In this document: positions 44,948 to 56,467 of the stretch, piece after piece
Layout: every line of letters begins with the position of its first letter
Numbering within the stretch: the stretch's first letter is position 1
Source of the DNA: Chloranthus sessilifolius
Lineage: Eukaryota; Streptophyta; Magnoliopsida; Chloranthales; Chloranthaceae
DNA length: 64,000 bases
Direction: 5' to 3'
NCBI GenBank assembly: GCA_021018995.1
Contig: CM037587.1
Location: forward strand, 60,424,104 to 60,488,103
Translations under genes and position numbers: made by a program
Notes under the pieces: generated by a model
The model's input: only the letters and a program-made list of their open reading frames with translations
What the model was told of the DNA's origin: nothing
Databases searched by the model: none

Positions 44948-46250
44948 TTATGGTTTTTGTTAGCAAGCTATAGGTTTTTTAGTAGCTAGATTTCGGTTTT
45001 GGTCCTATTTGGGTTCAAAACACTTTCATGATTAATGATTATTTTAGAATCTCTAAAAACTATGAAGAGTGATTAATGTAGAGTAAGAGCTCAAGTTTTA
45101 TTTACAACTCAATGGTGACCTAATACTACTATCAACGAGAGAAACACCACTTGAGATGCTATTCGATCATCGAATTCAGACCATTCGGATCAGATGCCAA
45201 AACATTTATGTAAGTTAGGCTATTAGAAGTCTGCTCCAGCAAATAATTCGAAAAAATATTTCAAGCCAATACGTGTTTGACTTTTGTACTATCAAACAAT
45301 GATTTGATGCGTGTAATACCATTACAGGCCAAACGCGTATTGGCCTTAAAACGTGTTTCACTTATACATGCAATCAAACACACCCAAGGTGTCGCTTGAG
45401 GTGGTTTAGACATGTTCTTCAGAGGCCAAAAGTAGACCATGTATGAAAGGTTGAGACTCCACAAGTACAAGGATGACCTGTGAAGATTTGGATGAGAGTG
45501 GTGAGATGGGATATGAAGCATTGCGAAGTTATAGAGAACTTAGCGCTAGCAAAAACCGAGTGGAGAACTATGACTCGTAAAGCCGACCACAAATAGATGG
45601 TATAAGGCTATGATGATAATGATGATGATGCCATGTGGAATCAAAGTCCAACAGTCTGATGTTAAGCCCATGATCTTACAATCCTTGTCCTCAAAATGGA
45701 GCAATCAAATATTAGCAGCAATTGGGCGCTTATTGGCCACATGGTGGGATATAGGTGTTTCACATCCCCAAAAGTATCAAAGACCAACCGTCTAGGAACA
45801 AAGGTTTTGCTGAGCCCAACCTTGAAGTGGTCCCATATTAGCTAGCCTTGTTAAACTAAAAAGAGGAAGGAAAAACAACAGTGATTATGCAATAACGTAC
45901 TATCACTGATTTATGTCGTCTTAAATATTTGGGAAGCTCTCAAGGTTTGACCAGTTTGAAGGATGAGATTGACTCATGCGCTGCCCTTTTGCACAGGTTG
46001 GGTCAACGGGTCTTCTAAACACGCTTTTTGAGAAGCCTTACATGCTATCAATGTGCCCTAACCGCAAACCTTTGCAGATGCATATATGTTTAGCGCTAAA
46101 CCAGATAGAATGAAGGGTTAAGAGCCTAATTATACTGATTTGTGGTCTGATAAATGAGTTGGTCAGCGACCGGTAACAGGAAACAAGCAGGTGGCCAAAT
46201 TAGGACATGTGACTATTTTTCATCAAGTTTTTCACTTCATCTTAAGACCA
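44948..46250. other. Unassigned region right of the hAT element
   Basis: No gene recognised; short ORFs show no domain. It continues the sequence found left of the hAT element at 40251. Confidence 0.4.
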
Positions 46251-46364
46251 AAAAAATATTTTTATCATGTGATTAGGGGTCGTCAAACCCTTTTAAATGT
46301 TTATTAGCTACTCATTTGACAGGTGTTTAGACCAATCCTAATCACATGATAGTAGATATTTTTT
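46251..46364. repeat. Foldback element, about 114 bp
   Basis: An inverted repeat whose arms include a perfect 14-bp match ATCATGTGATTAGG / CCTAATCACATGAT, extended outward by AAAAAATAT / ATATTTTTT. It could form a long hairpin; it is a MITE-like element without an assigned family. Confidence 0.75.
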
Positions 46365-46396
46365 AATGAAATCTTCAGCACTTCTTATCGAAATAT

Positions 46397-46500
46397 CATT
46401 ACAAAAAATAAGATTATTAGCCACAACTAAAAACTGCGGCTATTAATAAAAAACCTGCCACTAATACCTTTGCCGCTAAGGGTCTTAATAGCCTTTAATA
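46397..46500. mobile_element. CACTA-type MITE 3, truncated
   Basis: Starts CATTACAAAAAATAAGATTA and has the GCCGCTAAGGGTCTTAATAG words of the other two copies. The right inverted end is missing. Confidence 0.65.
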
Positions 46501-46642
46501 GTTTATTTGGTATCTTGGTCTCTTCATCAACTGACACATTGAAATAAAAATAATATCATATGTCCTAATCTATCATCTTATTTCCTTTTTGTGTTTAACA
46601 AAATAAATAAATAAAATATCATGCTATACACATACTCATAAA

Positions 46643-47216
46643 TGGTGGAAAAATTAAAATTTTGATCTAAAATAATATATGGAATCGGTTCGGGGCACAA
46701 GAAATATCGCTGTCTTTAAATCAATATTTATCCCCACCACTTTGATAAAGTGGTTACCAACAGGTTACCGATTAACTGGTTCCAAGATACAACGAATCGG
46801 CTGTGTATTCTTGTGAAGGATTTGACGAATTCGATCACGCTATCTGAATACCAAATATTGCAATAACGCTCTGATCAAGACCTTTAAAGACATAATAAGA
46901 GAGAAGAAAGAAGACACTTTTTGTAATACGTAAAAGAATAATTTTAGATTCCTTAAATAGAAATCAAGTGATGTGTTAATGCATTTTTTTCCAATGAAAA
47001 TGTGTAACACGCATCCCTTCGAAAAAGACACCACTTTGGAATGACCTTTCATTTTGAAAAGACACACCACTTTGAAAAGACCCTTCATTTTGAAAAGGCA
47101 CATCACTTTGAAAAAATACCTCAATTGAAAAGACACACCTCTTGAGAAAAGACAAATATAATAAACTTTTAAATATCTAGCAATCATCCACTATTTAAAA
47201 GTTTAAATATCTAACA
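46643..47216 (-). repeat. 3' LTR of copia element Cop-K
   Basis: 574 bp; matches the LTR at 58113-58650. On the minus strand it starts TGTTAGATATTTAAAC and ends in CA at 46643. A purine tract (AATTGGGGT on the minus strand, 47217-47225) precedes it and acts as PPT. No clear target duplication was found with the bases after 58650. Confidence 0.8.
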
Positions 47217-48139
47217 ACCCCAATTATTTAAAATTTTGAAATGAAAATGTCTTATACTGTGACAGCCCAGATTTTCCAACCTAAAAATTGGAGACATATA
47301 TATATATTTTTTCTCAACTTATACCAAATAACAAAAGGGAAAATCCGGACCGCCAGATCGTAGATCACAATTTGATACAGAATACTTGGCACATTCATAT
47401 GTATACGGAAATCAAAGCAAGGTTATATATATGTCATAAATAAAAACTCTAGTTCTAATACTTAATATGTACAGAACCAAACAAACACCAGTGATGACTA
47501 ACCATCACCAATAGTAGCGTATCATGCATGTATAATAGCACGAATGCACCAAGCTCAAACTTACAAAAATCCATAATACACTAAATCTACGATCCCGAAA
47601 CAAAGTACAAATCCTTATGCGGAAGCTCATTTTCTTCAAGTATGTAGTCTGGCCTTCCTCAAACCTACACCTGTGACGTATAGTCGGGGTGAGCTAACTT
47701 CTAAGGTCAGTGGAGAAAACTAATACCAATATACATCTCATCACATGCATAGATTCAAAGACAAGATCAAAGCATTTTCTTATCAAAACTAATACTGATT
47801 TCAAAGGCATTTCTTATTAAACTAAAATTTAGTTCAAAGGCATTCTCTTATCAAAACTGAAACTGAGTTCAAAGGCATTTTCTTATCAAAATTTAAAACT
47901 AATTTCAAAAGCCAACTAATTCAAGGACATTTCCTTATAAACATCATCAAAACTGATTTCAAGACATTTTCTTATAAAAATCGAAACTAATCTCTTATCA
48001 AAAGCACATTTCTTATCTTTAATTTACTGAGTTCGATTTACACTCACTCACATGTATTACTCGTTCTTACTTTACTTACTTATATCTCTTACACATTTCT
48101 TCTTGGCTTACATATCTTACACATTCATTCTTAGCTTAC

Positions 48140-48600
48140 ACAATTCGATTCACGGATATTCCGCCATGCCGGTTCGATTCACAGAGACTGTTGTGCCAGC
48201 TCGATTCGCACACACTTACTTATCTTACTTACACATTGTCACATAGTTTACATATTTCGATTCACGGATATCCCGCCGTACCGGTTCGATTCACAGAGAC
48301 TGTCGTGCCAGTTCAATTCACGGTTAGCCGCCGTGCCGGTTCGATTCACGGATATTCCGCCGTGCCGGTTCGATTCAGGGGTTTAACCGCCATGCCGGTT
48401 CGATTCACGGTTAGCCACCGTGCCGGTTCGATTCCTTCTTAGCGGCCCACAAGGTACCATATAATCCGCCCAATGCGGTCCACACAAGTACATATAATCC
48501 GCCCATAGCAGTCCACGATGTCATATAATCCGCCCGTAGCGGTCCACAACACACTTATAATCCACCCATAGCGGTCCACATTATGACAAGGCTTACACGT
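48140..48600. repeat. TTCGATTCACGG / CGGTCCAC tandem block in the Gyp-I 3' LTR
   Basis: Degenerate tandem copies of CCGTGCCGGTTCGATTCACG, followed by copies of ATATAATCCGCCC and CGGTCCAC. The same block is at 53360-53790 in the partner LTR. Short ORFs through it are repeat artefacts. Confidence 0.8.
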
Positions 48601-49499
48601 TTGATTTACTTACATAGCTTACATATTCAATTTTTTTTACATGACTTTCAGGTTCATATATATATTCAACTGTCCAATACATTCAAAAACTCAGACCAAA
48701 ATAAATTTTTCATGATCCGAAGCATTTCAAAAATATAAATGTAAATAGATTAAGCAAACATCAAATTTCCATTTCTAAAAGCATAGATTCAAAGTTCTTC
48801 ATGACATTCGGAGTTCAAAAGTCAAAGCTCAAAAATCATATTCAGAACTGACAGAATTTGAAATTTAAAATTTTAAATCATGATTCAAATCACATTTCAT
48901 TCAATCATATCAAGCATCTATGAAATCAAATAAAAATGTAATCGTATATTGAAATTTCCCTACCTTAACCTTGAAGTCGCGCTAAGCCAAGCTAAGCTCT
49001 ATGGATGGATTCCCACCTCAATCTACATCACAAGCATATGATGATGTATCAATGATCAATTCCAATAACTAATAACTTAAACCTATATAAGTGTTTTCTC
49101 AAAATGAAGTGGAAATGGACAAGTTTGTGCTACCCTAGAGTTTGATGTAACTTTCCTCTAAATTTTTGACCCTTAAAACTTTGGATTCAAGAGTTGGTTA
49201 AATCACAAAAATTATAGATATCTCTTTCCTCTTATCAATGCCTCAAGAATTATACAATTTCGAGTTTGGAATAGAAAGTTACGACAAAAATACCGAAGCA
49301 ATTTCAGCATCCAGTCAAAGCATGCTAACTCGAAACTTAACCCAACTTTTCACTCAATTTGGACCTTTACAATAATTGATTCATAACTTTGTCAATTCAT
49401 AAAAGTTATAGATCTTTCTATCTTCTTTCCAATGCCATAGGAATTACATCAATCGGAGTTCGGGGGAAAAAGTTATGGCCGAAATACTAAAGCAGTATC

Positions 49500-49690
49500 A
49501 ACGAGCCTAGTCAAAACCGTTCGAACAATTTAAAATCGATCGAACGGTTTCCAATTTCGTTTGAACGATTTTTAAACCTATCGAACGGTTTCTAATTTCG
49601 TTCGAACGGTTTTCAAACCGATCGAATGGTTTCTAATTTTGTTCGAACGGTTTCCAAAACCGATCGAACGGTTTCTAAACCGATCAGAAA
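49500..49690. repeat. GATCGAACGGTTTC tandem block in the Gyp-I 3' LTR
   Basis: About six copies of a 30-bp unit alternating GATCGAACGGTTTC and TTCGAACGGTTT. It stops just before the point where the two LTRs diverge. Confidence 0.85.
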
Positions 49691-50758
49691 CCTTCTGATT
49701 TCACTCTTGACGAAATCGTCTAAAAAATCAGGATCATCAAAATGAAAACTAAAACATTCATCCATAATCAAAATGGAAGTTACAGTCATGATCCTGCAAT
49801 AATCTCTCATTTTTCATGTGCATAAGTTCTCATTTCCCATGTGCAATAATTTTTTCATTTTCCATCAGCAAACAACAACCATTATTGAACCAAACTAACA
49901 AAATTTAAAACCATCAATCGCCAAAACCAACGATCAATTATAAAGAATATTCAACCATCCACAACATAACCAAGGTAAATTGACACTAGCGTAACCATTG
50001 TAGCCTCAAGAGAATCGTTCACACACACAAGAACAATTAAGCATGACAGTTATGCCACCACACAGTCATAATTAAGCACAATTTATAAGGGATTCCATCA
50101 AGTAAGTTAACCCTTGTTTTAAAACTCAACCACAGAAATATTTACCACCATATTTACCACAGTAGAGACCACCATAATATAAATCTAAAACTATTGCAAT
50201 CATAATACTCACAACTATTTCGATGATTATCCCTACAACAGATTTATCAATCAATATTTAATTTACTTTTTATCTCACACACATAAATGTGTATGCAGGA
50301 TCTCCCCCACTATCTTAGCATATGTAGGTATACAAGATTATCAATCAATTACGACTACCATTGACCTCAATGACTAGTCGAATTCATCCACCCTGTAATA
50401 GAAAGGCACATTGATAGTAATGTATCCACCATTAAATCTATACAAAATCTTCTACTACCAAAATGATATAAAAACCAAGGCATGGCAACCATGCCATCAT
50501 TCATTACGAGTAAACCTTCAAAGTACCGAGAATTTTTAATTTATAACACCCCAAAATAAGTTCCCATTATTTTAAAGCTCCCAAAATTATGTCAAATTCT
50601 TTTCAAAAATTATTAAAAAGCTCAACCATTAAGAAGACCCACCATCTAAAATATAAGATAACCACATAACAGAGCTAGGGTGTGTCATAGTCACAAAAAG
50701 ATGCAATATATCGGTCAAGGTACTTCACCACGACTAGGTTTAGATCAGATGTTATCTA

Positions 50759-52006
50759 TCATGACCCGTGAGCAGATGCCTGTGCCGTGTTCTCCTTATT
50801 TACTTTGGGGCATTCCTTTATCCGATGTCCTGTTCGACCACACTTGAAGCAAGCGCCTGTGACCCACCAACACCCCTTTGTCCTGTGTGGTCCCCCACAT
50901 CGCGAGCATGGCTCTACCTGTGTGGCAGGAGCAGTGTGCGATGTTTGCTGCACTATAGATGTTCTAGCCCGAGGAAGGTTCGGAGTAGGCTGATGAGGCG
51001 CTGGCATCAATAGTCTCGGCCCCTCAGGCATAGATGTAACCGGTCTTGGATATGTAGCCCGAGTAGGTTGAGAGGGTGCTAGCATCAAAAGTCTTGGTAT
51101 TTCGGTTGCCTGCTCGTGGGTATATAACTGCATTTGGCTTGCTCTGTCTCTACTCTATTGGTCCCTCCTTTTGTACATATTTTCTATATCCCTTTCGGCA
51201 ACAATGGCTTTCCCTATCACTTCTGCATAGGTCTCTAGCTCGAAAATAGAGATCCTTTCTCTCACATTCGGCCTTAGGCCCTCTTCGAACTTACTGGCCT
51301 TCATGAATTCCGTGGCCACTAATTCCGGTGCAAATCTCGATAACCTTGTAAATCTATTACCATACTCCCGTACGGTCATATTCCCTTGCTCCAAGTTAGC
51401 AAAATCTTTCTTTAGCTGATTCCTCACTTGTTTGGGGAAATATTCTTTGTTGAACACTTCAATAAACTCCGCCCAAGTCCATAAACTGTGAGGATTTTCA
51501 ACCTCTCTCTTCCTCAACACTGATTTCCACCATGGATCGGCATCACCCTCAAGATGGAAGGAAGCCCAACCAACCTTTTCATCCTCAGTGCTCTGTAGTC
51601 TCTGTAGGAGCTTTTCCATTTGATTTAACCATTTTTCTGCTTCAAGCAGATCCGTCTGCCCATAGAAACTAGGAGGTCTCAATCTCTTAAAATTCACAAA
51701 TGAAGAGGGTAGTAGCGCTGGAGGAGGATGTGGCAGTGGCTGCTGATGGTTCACGTTATTGGCAGCCAGTAGTGAGGTCTACTCAGCCAATAGTGTAGTT
51801 TGCTGAGTCTGTTGGGCCATGGCAGCGGCCATAGCATCCATGGCCCGCGCCATCCTATCTGTCGCTTCATTCCTCTGATCTCTCTCATCAGGCGAGTATC
51901 TCTGATCTCCACTAGAACCCGCATGGTTCTCATCCCCACTCAAATTTCTATTGCGACTGCCTCTCGGCCGTCCTCTACTTCTCGGATACATCGCAATCTG
52001 TTGCAA
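50759..52006 (-). pseudogene. Gyp-I gag, one frame with two in-frame TAG codons
   Basis: Gag of a Ty3/gypsy element. One continuous frame of 416 codons runs from the ATG at 52006 to the stop at 50759 with no frameshift, broken only by TAG at 51779-51781 and at 51155-51157. The N-terminal part is basic (PRSRGRPRGSRNRN), then a Gln/Ala helix. The capsid domain spans about residues 85-280, with FYGQTDLLEAEKWLNQMEKL, DADPWWKSVL and FNKEYFPKQVRNQLKKDF. The C-terminal zinc-binding part has CSRCGGPHRTKGC and CFKCGRTGHRIKEC. No protease, RT or integrase follows: the 3' LTR begins within about 75 bp. The element is therefore gag-only and needs a partner for mobility. Confidence 0.85.
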
Positions 52007-52309
52007 TGAAACACATATATCAATTAATAGCCGGTCATTATATTCAAAAAGAACTTTTACAACTTGATAGCCTATGTCCTGATAGAACCTAATGTCACAT
52101 CTTTGGACCTACTACCATATTCTTGCACCTACAACAAGGGCTCTCAGTCTCATGGGAGACTTAACGCCTAGGATCAGACAACACCTAAAGTCCTTCAGAG
52201 ACATGGCTCTGAATCTCTAGAAAATTTTAAAATAGGGATTGTGAACCCCTCCTAAGTTTCGATAGACTCTAATTCCATCACGTTCAATTCTCAATAAGAC
52301 CTAATACAT
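52007..52309 (-). other. Gyp-I leader upstream of gag
   Basis: Non-coding region between the repeated PBS zone and gag. No other signal seen. Confidence 0.5.
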
Positions 52310-52442
52310 AAGCTCTGATGCCAACTGTGACAGAGACACAGTTGGGTCTCTTACGTTCCTAGAAGACCTAACGCCAAAGCTCTGGTCACAGTTGGGTCTC
52401 TTACGTCCCTAAAAGACCTAACGCCTAAGCTCTGATACCAAC
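52310..52442 (-). repeat. Repeated PBS-leader segment of Gyp-I
   Basis: The segment after the PBS is present two to three times in tandem. The minus strand carries ATCAGAGCTTAGGCGTTAGG, then AGAGCTTTGGCGTTAGG, then GGCATCAGAGCTTATG. The first two copies are also followed by GTAAGAGACCCAACTGTG. One copy keeps a near-complete PBS, one only its last bases. Confidence 0.8.
52429..52440 (-). other. Primer binding site of Gyp-I (tRNA-iMet type)
   Basis: The minus strand reads TGGTATCAGAGC, the classic initiator tRNA-Met site, two bases after the LTR end at 52443. Confidence 0.9.
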
Positions 52443-55400
52443 TGTGATAGCCCAGATTTTCCAACCTAAAAATTGGAGACATATATATATATATATATAT
52501 ATTTTCTCAACTTATACCAAATACCGAAAGTGAAAACCCGGACCGCCAGATCGTAGATCACAATCTGATACAGAATACTTGGCACATCCATATGCATACG
52601 AAAATCAAAGCAAGGTTATATATATGTCATAAATAAAAACTCCAGTTCTAATACCTAATATGTACAGAACCAAACAAACACCAGTGATGACAAACCATCA
52701 TCAATAGTAGCATACCATGCATGTATAATAGCACGAATGCACCAGGCTCAAACTTATCAAAATCCATAATGCACTAAATCTACGATCCCGAAACAAAGTA
52801 CAAATCCTATGCGGAAGCTCCTTTTCTTCAAGTATGTAGTCTGGCCTCCCTCAAACCTACACCTGTGACGTATAGTCGGGGTGAGCTAACATCTAAGCTC
52901 AGTGGAGAAAACTAATACCAATATACATCTCATCACATGCATAGATTCAAAGACAAGATCAAAACATTCTCTTATCAAAACTAATACTGATTTCAAAGGC
53001 ATTTCTTATCAAACTAAAATTTAGTTCAAAGGCATTCTCTTATCAAAACTGAAACTGAGTTCAAAGGCATTCTCTTATCAAAATTGAAACTGAGTTCAAA
53101 GGCATTTTTTTATCAAAATTCAAAACTAATTTCAAAAGCCAACTAATTCAAGGACATTTCCTTATAAACATCAAAACTGATTTCAAGACATTTTCTTATA
53201 AAAATCGAAACTAATCTCTTATCAAAAGCACATTTCTTATCTTTAATTTACTGAGTTCGATTTACACTCACTCACATGTATTACTCATTCTTACATTACT
53301 TACTTATATCTCTTACACATTCCTTCTTGGCTTATATATCTTACACATTCATTCTTAGCTTACACAATTCGATTCACGGATATTCCGCCGTGTCGGTTCA
53401 ATTCACAGAGACTGCTGTGCCAGCTCGATTCGCACACACTTACTTGTCTTACTTACACATTGTCACATAGTTTACACATTTCGATTCACGGATATCCCGC
53501 CGTGCCAGTTCGATTCACGGAGACTGCCGTGCCAGTTCGATTCACGGTTAGCCGCCGTGCCGGTTTGAATCACGGATATCCTGCCATGCCGGTTCGATTC
53601 ACGGTTAGCCGCCGTGCCGGTTCGATTCCTTCTTAGCGGCCCACAAGGTACCATATAATCCGCCAAAAGCGGTCCACACAAGTACATATAATCCGCCCAT
53701 AGCAGCCCACGATGTCATATAATCCGCCCGTAGCAGTCCACAGCACACTTATAATCCGCCCATAGCGGTCCACATTATGACAAGGCTTACACGTTTGATT
53801 TACTTACATAGCTTACATATTCAGTTTTTTTTACATGACTTTCAGGTTCATATACATATTCAACTATCCAATACATTCAAAAACTCACACGAAAATAAAT
53901 TCTTCATGATCCGAAGCATTTCGAAAATCTAAATGTAAATAGATTAAGCAAACATCAAATTTCCATTTCTAAAAGCATAGATTCAAAGTTCTTCATGACA
54001 TTCAGAGTTCAAAACTCAAAGCTCAAAAATCATATTCAGAACTGACAGAATTTGAAATTTAAAATTTTAAATCATGATTCAAATCACATTTCATTCGATC
54101 ATATCAAGCATCTATGAAATCAAATAAAAATGCAATCGTGTATTGGAATTTTCCAACCTTAACCTTGAAGTCGCGCAAAGCCAAGCTAAGCTCTATCGAT
54201 GGATTCTCGCCTCAATCGACATCACAAGCATAAGATGATGTATCAAGGATCAATTCCAATAACTAATAACTTAAACCTATATAAGTGTTTTCTCAAAATG
54301 AAGCGGAAATGGACAAGTTTGTGCTACCCTAGAGTTTGATGTAACTTTCCTCTAAACTTTTGACCCTTAAAAATTTGGATTCAAGAGTTGGTTAAATCAC
54401 AAATATTGTAGATATCTCTTTCATCTTTCCAACACCTCAGGAATCATGTAATTTCAAGTTCAGGATAGAAAGTTACGACAAAAATATCGAAGAACTTTCG
54501 GCATCCAGTCAAAGCATGCTAACTCGAAACTTAACCTAACTTTTCACTCAATTTGGACCTTCAAAATGATTGATTCATAAGTTTTTCAACTCATAAAAGT
54601 TATAGATCTTTCTATCTTATTTCCAATGCCATAAGAATTACATCTATCGGAGTTCGGGGTAAATAGTTACGGCTGAAATACTAAAGCAGTATCAGCGAGC
54701 CTAGTCAAAATCGTTCGAACGATTTAAAATCGATCGAACGGTTTCCAATTTCGTTTGAATGGTTTTTAAACCGATCGAACGGTTTCTAATTTCATTCGAA
54801 CGGTTTTCAAACCGATTGAACGGTTTCTAATTTCGTTCGAACGGTTTCCAAAATCGATCGAACGGTTTCTAAACCGATCAGAAACCTTCAGATTTCACTC
54901 TTGACAAAATCGTTCGATCGATTTCTAATTTTGATCGAACGATTTCGTTAGATTTCACTCTTGATGAAATCGTTCGATCGATTTCTAATTTCGATCGAAC
55001 GATTTTGTCAGATTTCACCTAAAATCGGGTTCTAACTTCTCAGCCCATTTTCCTTTCAAATCTCATCTTTCTTCTTCAAATTTCTCACCCATAAACCTAA
55101 ATCAAACACAAATCAAACTAACTCAACTTTAAATCATAATTTATCAAAATTTCCATACCTTAAATTGATCAATTTCTTGATCCACGAGCTCACGCCCAAG
55201 CTAGGGTTTCGGAGTGATTTTTGACGATCCTTCCATCGATTGGATCGAAACAAAGCCTACGATGTAGATCCGCTCTAACGTGCACTACTCTTCGCTCTCC
55301 CAATCGTGTGCATTGTGATCACAACGGTTGGTTCTATCTACACATTCCAAATCTCAAAACTCTCATTGATATCGCAATTTAATGACTCACCGCGACACAT

Positions 55401-55934
55401 AAACTACCACGAGGCCAATACCTCGAAGTTTAACGAAGCCGTTCCGAGCACCGGACGACCACGTGAGCGATCTCCTCCACTTCTCTTTCTCTCTCTAGAA
55501 ACCCAAGAACCCCTAAAATTACAAACGGTTGTAGCTTCTCAAAGAAGCTTTGTCCTTTTTAAGTGAAAGGGGGGTGTTTCCCTTATTAAACACACACACC
55601 CTTTTAGGTGTTAGCCTTACCCAAAGAACTTGATTTTGTGTGAAACGAATACACTTAAGTGAAGTGTTTCTTACTACCCAAACACTCTTTGGTTCAGTGT
55701 GGGGCCTACACACCCAAACCACCTATCTATCGGATTCGGTGTAGAGTCGATACACCGAAGTTTGGTGTACACAAAACCATCTAATGACCCACACACAATT
55801 TAAATCAGCCCTTTTCAATTAAGACCTAGCCCAAACTAATTAATTTAATTAATTTCACAATGTCGGGTATGTGACAAGTTGGGCACACACATCGAGGCAT
55901 ACTGTTTGAAGGTTAAAATTTTCGGGATGTTACA
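52443..55934 (-). repeat. 5' LTR of Gyp-I
   Basis: 3492 bp. The minus strand starts TGTAACATCCCGAAAATTTT and ends GGCTATCACA next to the PBS. It carries three internal tandem blocks shared with the 3' LTR (53000-53230, 53360-53790 and 54710-54890) and two 39-nt dyads found only here (54907-55005). A candidate TATA (TATATAGG on the minus strand) is at about 54281-54288. Confidence 0.9.
54907..55005. repeat. Two 39-nt dyads, 60 bp apart, in the Gyp-I 5' LTR
   Basis: 54907-54945 has perfect arms AAATCGTTCGATC / GATCGAACGATTT. 54967-55005 has arms AAATCGTTCGATCGA / TCGATCGAACGATTT. The spacing of starts is exactly 60 bp. They continue the GATCGAACGGTTTC array at 54710-54890. Confidence 0.9.
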
Positions 55935-55939
55935 TATAG

Positions 55940-56467
55940 ACTTGAATTTTCACTTTAGTGGAAATAACTCAAAGTTTGTCAAGATATTTAGTGAAACTAA
56001 GTCTTGAACTAATGATCATATTCGACAAATCGGAACTATTCCACGCACATATTTCATATATTTAGTGTTTAATAAATTAGTTAGCACATTTAGGCCATAT
56101 GCTAGTACCCTGGTTTTCATAACTGTTTATGAGATAAAGTCATGTCTCATTAAAGGCGGCTCCACCCTCACACTTATATAGGTAGGCCTATATGAGATGT
56201 CCTTGTAACTTTAACATCTTAACACATTATGTTATAGCGTCTATTAAGAGCAATGTTCAACCTCCCCTTATCCATTACAAGCAAAACACTACCCTTCTTG
56301 GAATGTTTATGAGAATTTAATTCTCATTAATGTAGTGCCCATTTGTCAGTCATGGATTTACAACTTGTTCTTCCCTTTGAACTTAAACATTGACCAAACA
56401 AATATTAAGTAGGGTTCCCATCGTAAGTGACTGTTTAGGTAAATGACGTTAAACCCATCCCGATTCT
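55940..56467 (-). other. Cop-K 3' untranslated region and last codons of pol
   Basis: Homologous to Cop-J 60400-60930 throughout: same order of GACTTGAATTTTCACTTTAG, CTCCCCTTATCCATTACA and TAGGGTTCCCATC motifs. It ends with the homologue of the final pol codons of Cop-J. With 47217-47257 it forms the sequence that Gyp-I split. Confidence 0.75.

Larger units (their letters stand above)
47258..50686 (-). repeat. 3' LTR of Gyp-I, with a divergent U3 end
   Basis: From 47258 to about 49720 it matches 52443-54913 closely, including all internal tandem blocks. From 49720 to about 50686 it differs completely from the partner LTR. The outer end at 50686 (minus strand TGACACACCCTAGC) is my estimate, giving about 3.43 kb against 3.49 kb for the partner. 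TATAC (47253-47257) and TATAG (55935-55939) flank the whole element. Confidence 0.8.

Noticed and set aside
50547-50570. TAACACCCC as the start of another LTR
   Set aside because: The motif is isolated; no PPT, partner end or target duplication found.
52429-52440. tRNA gene end (initiator Met)
   Set aside because: Only the 12-nt primer site is present beside an LTR; no tRNA body.
53472-53687. Minus-strand ORF with repeated SNRHG/SNWHG motifs
   Set aside because: It translates the TTCGATTCACGG tandem block of an LTR; the equivalent block in the other LTR is open in a different way.
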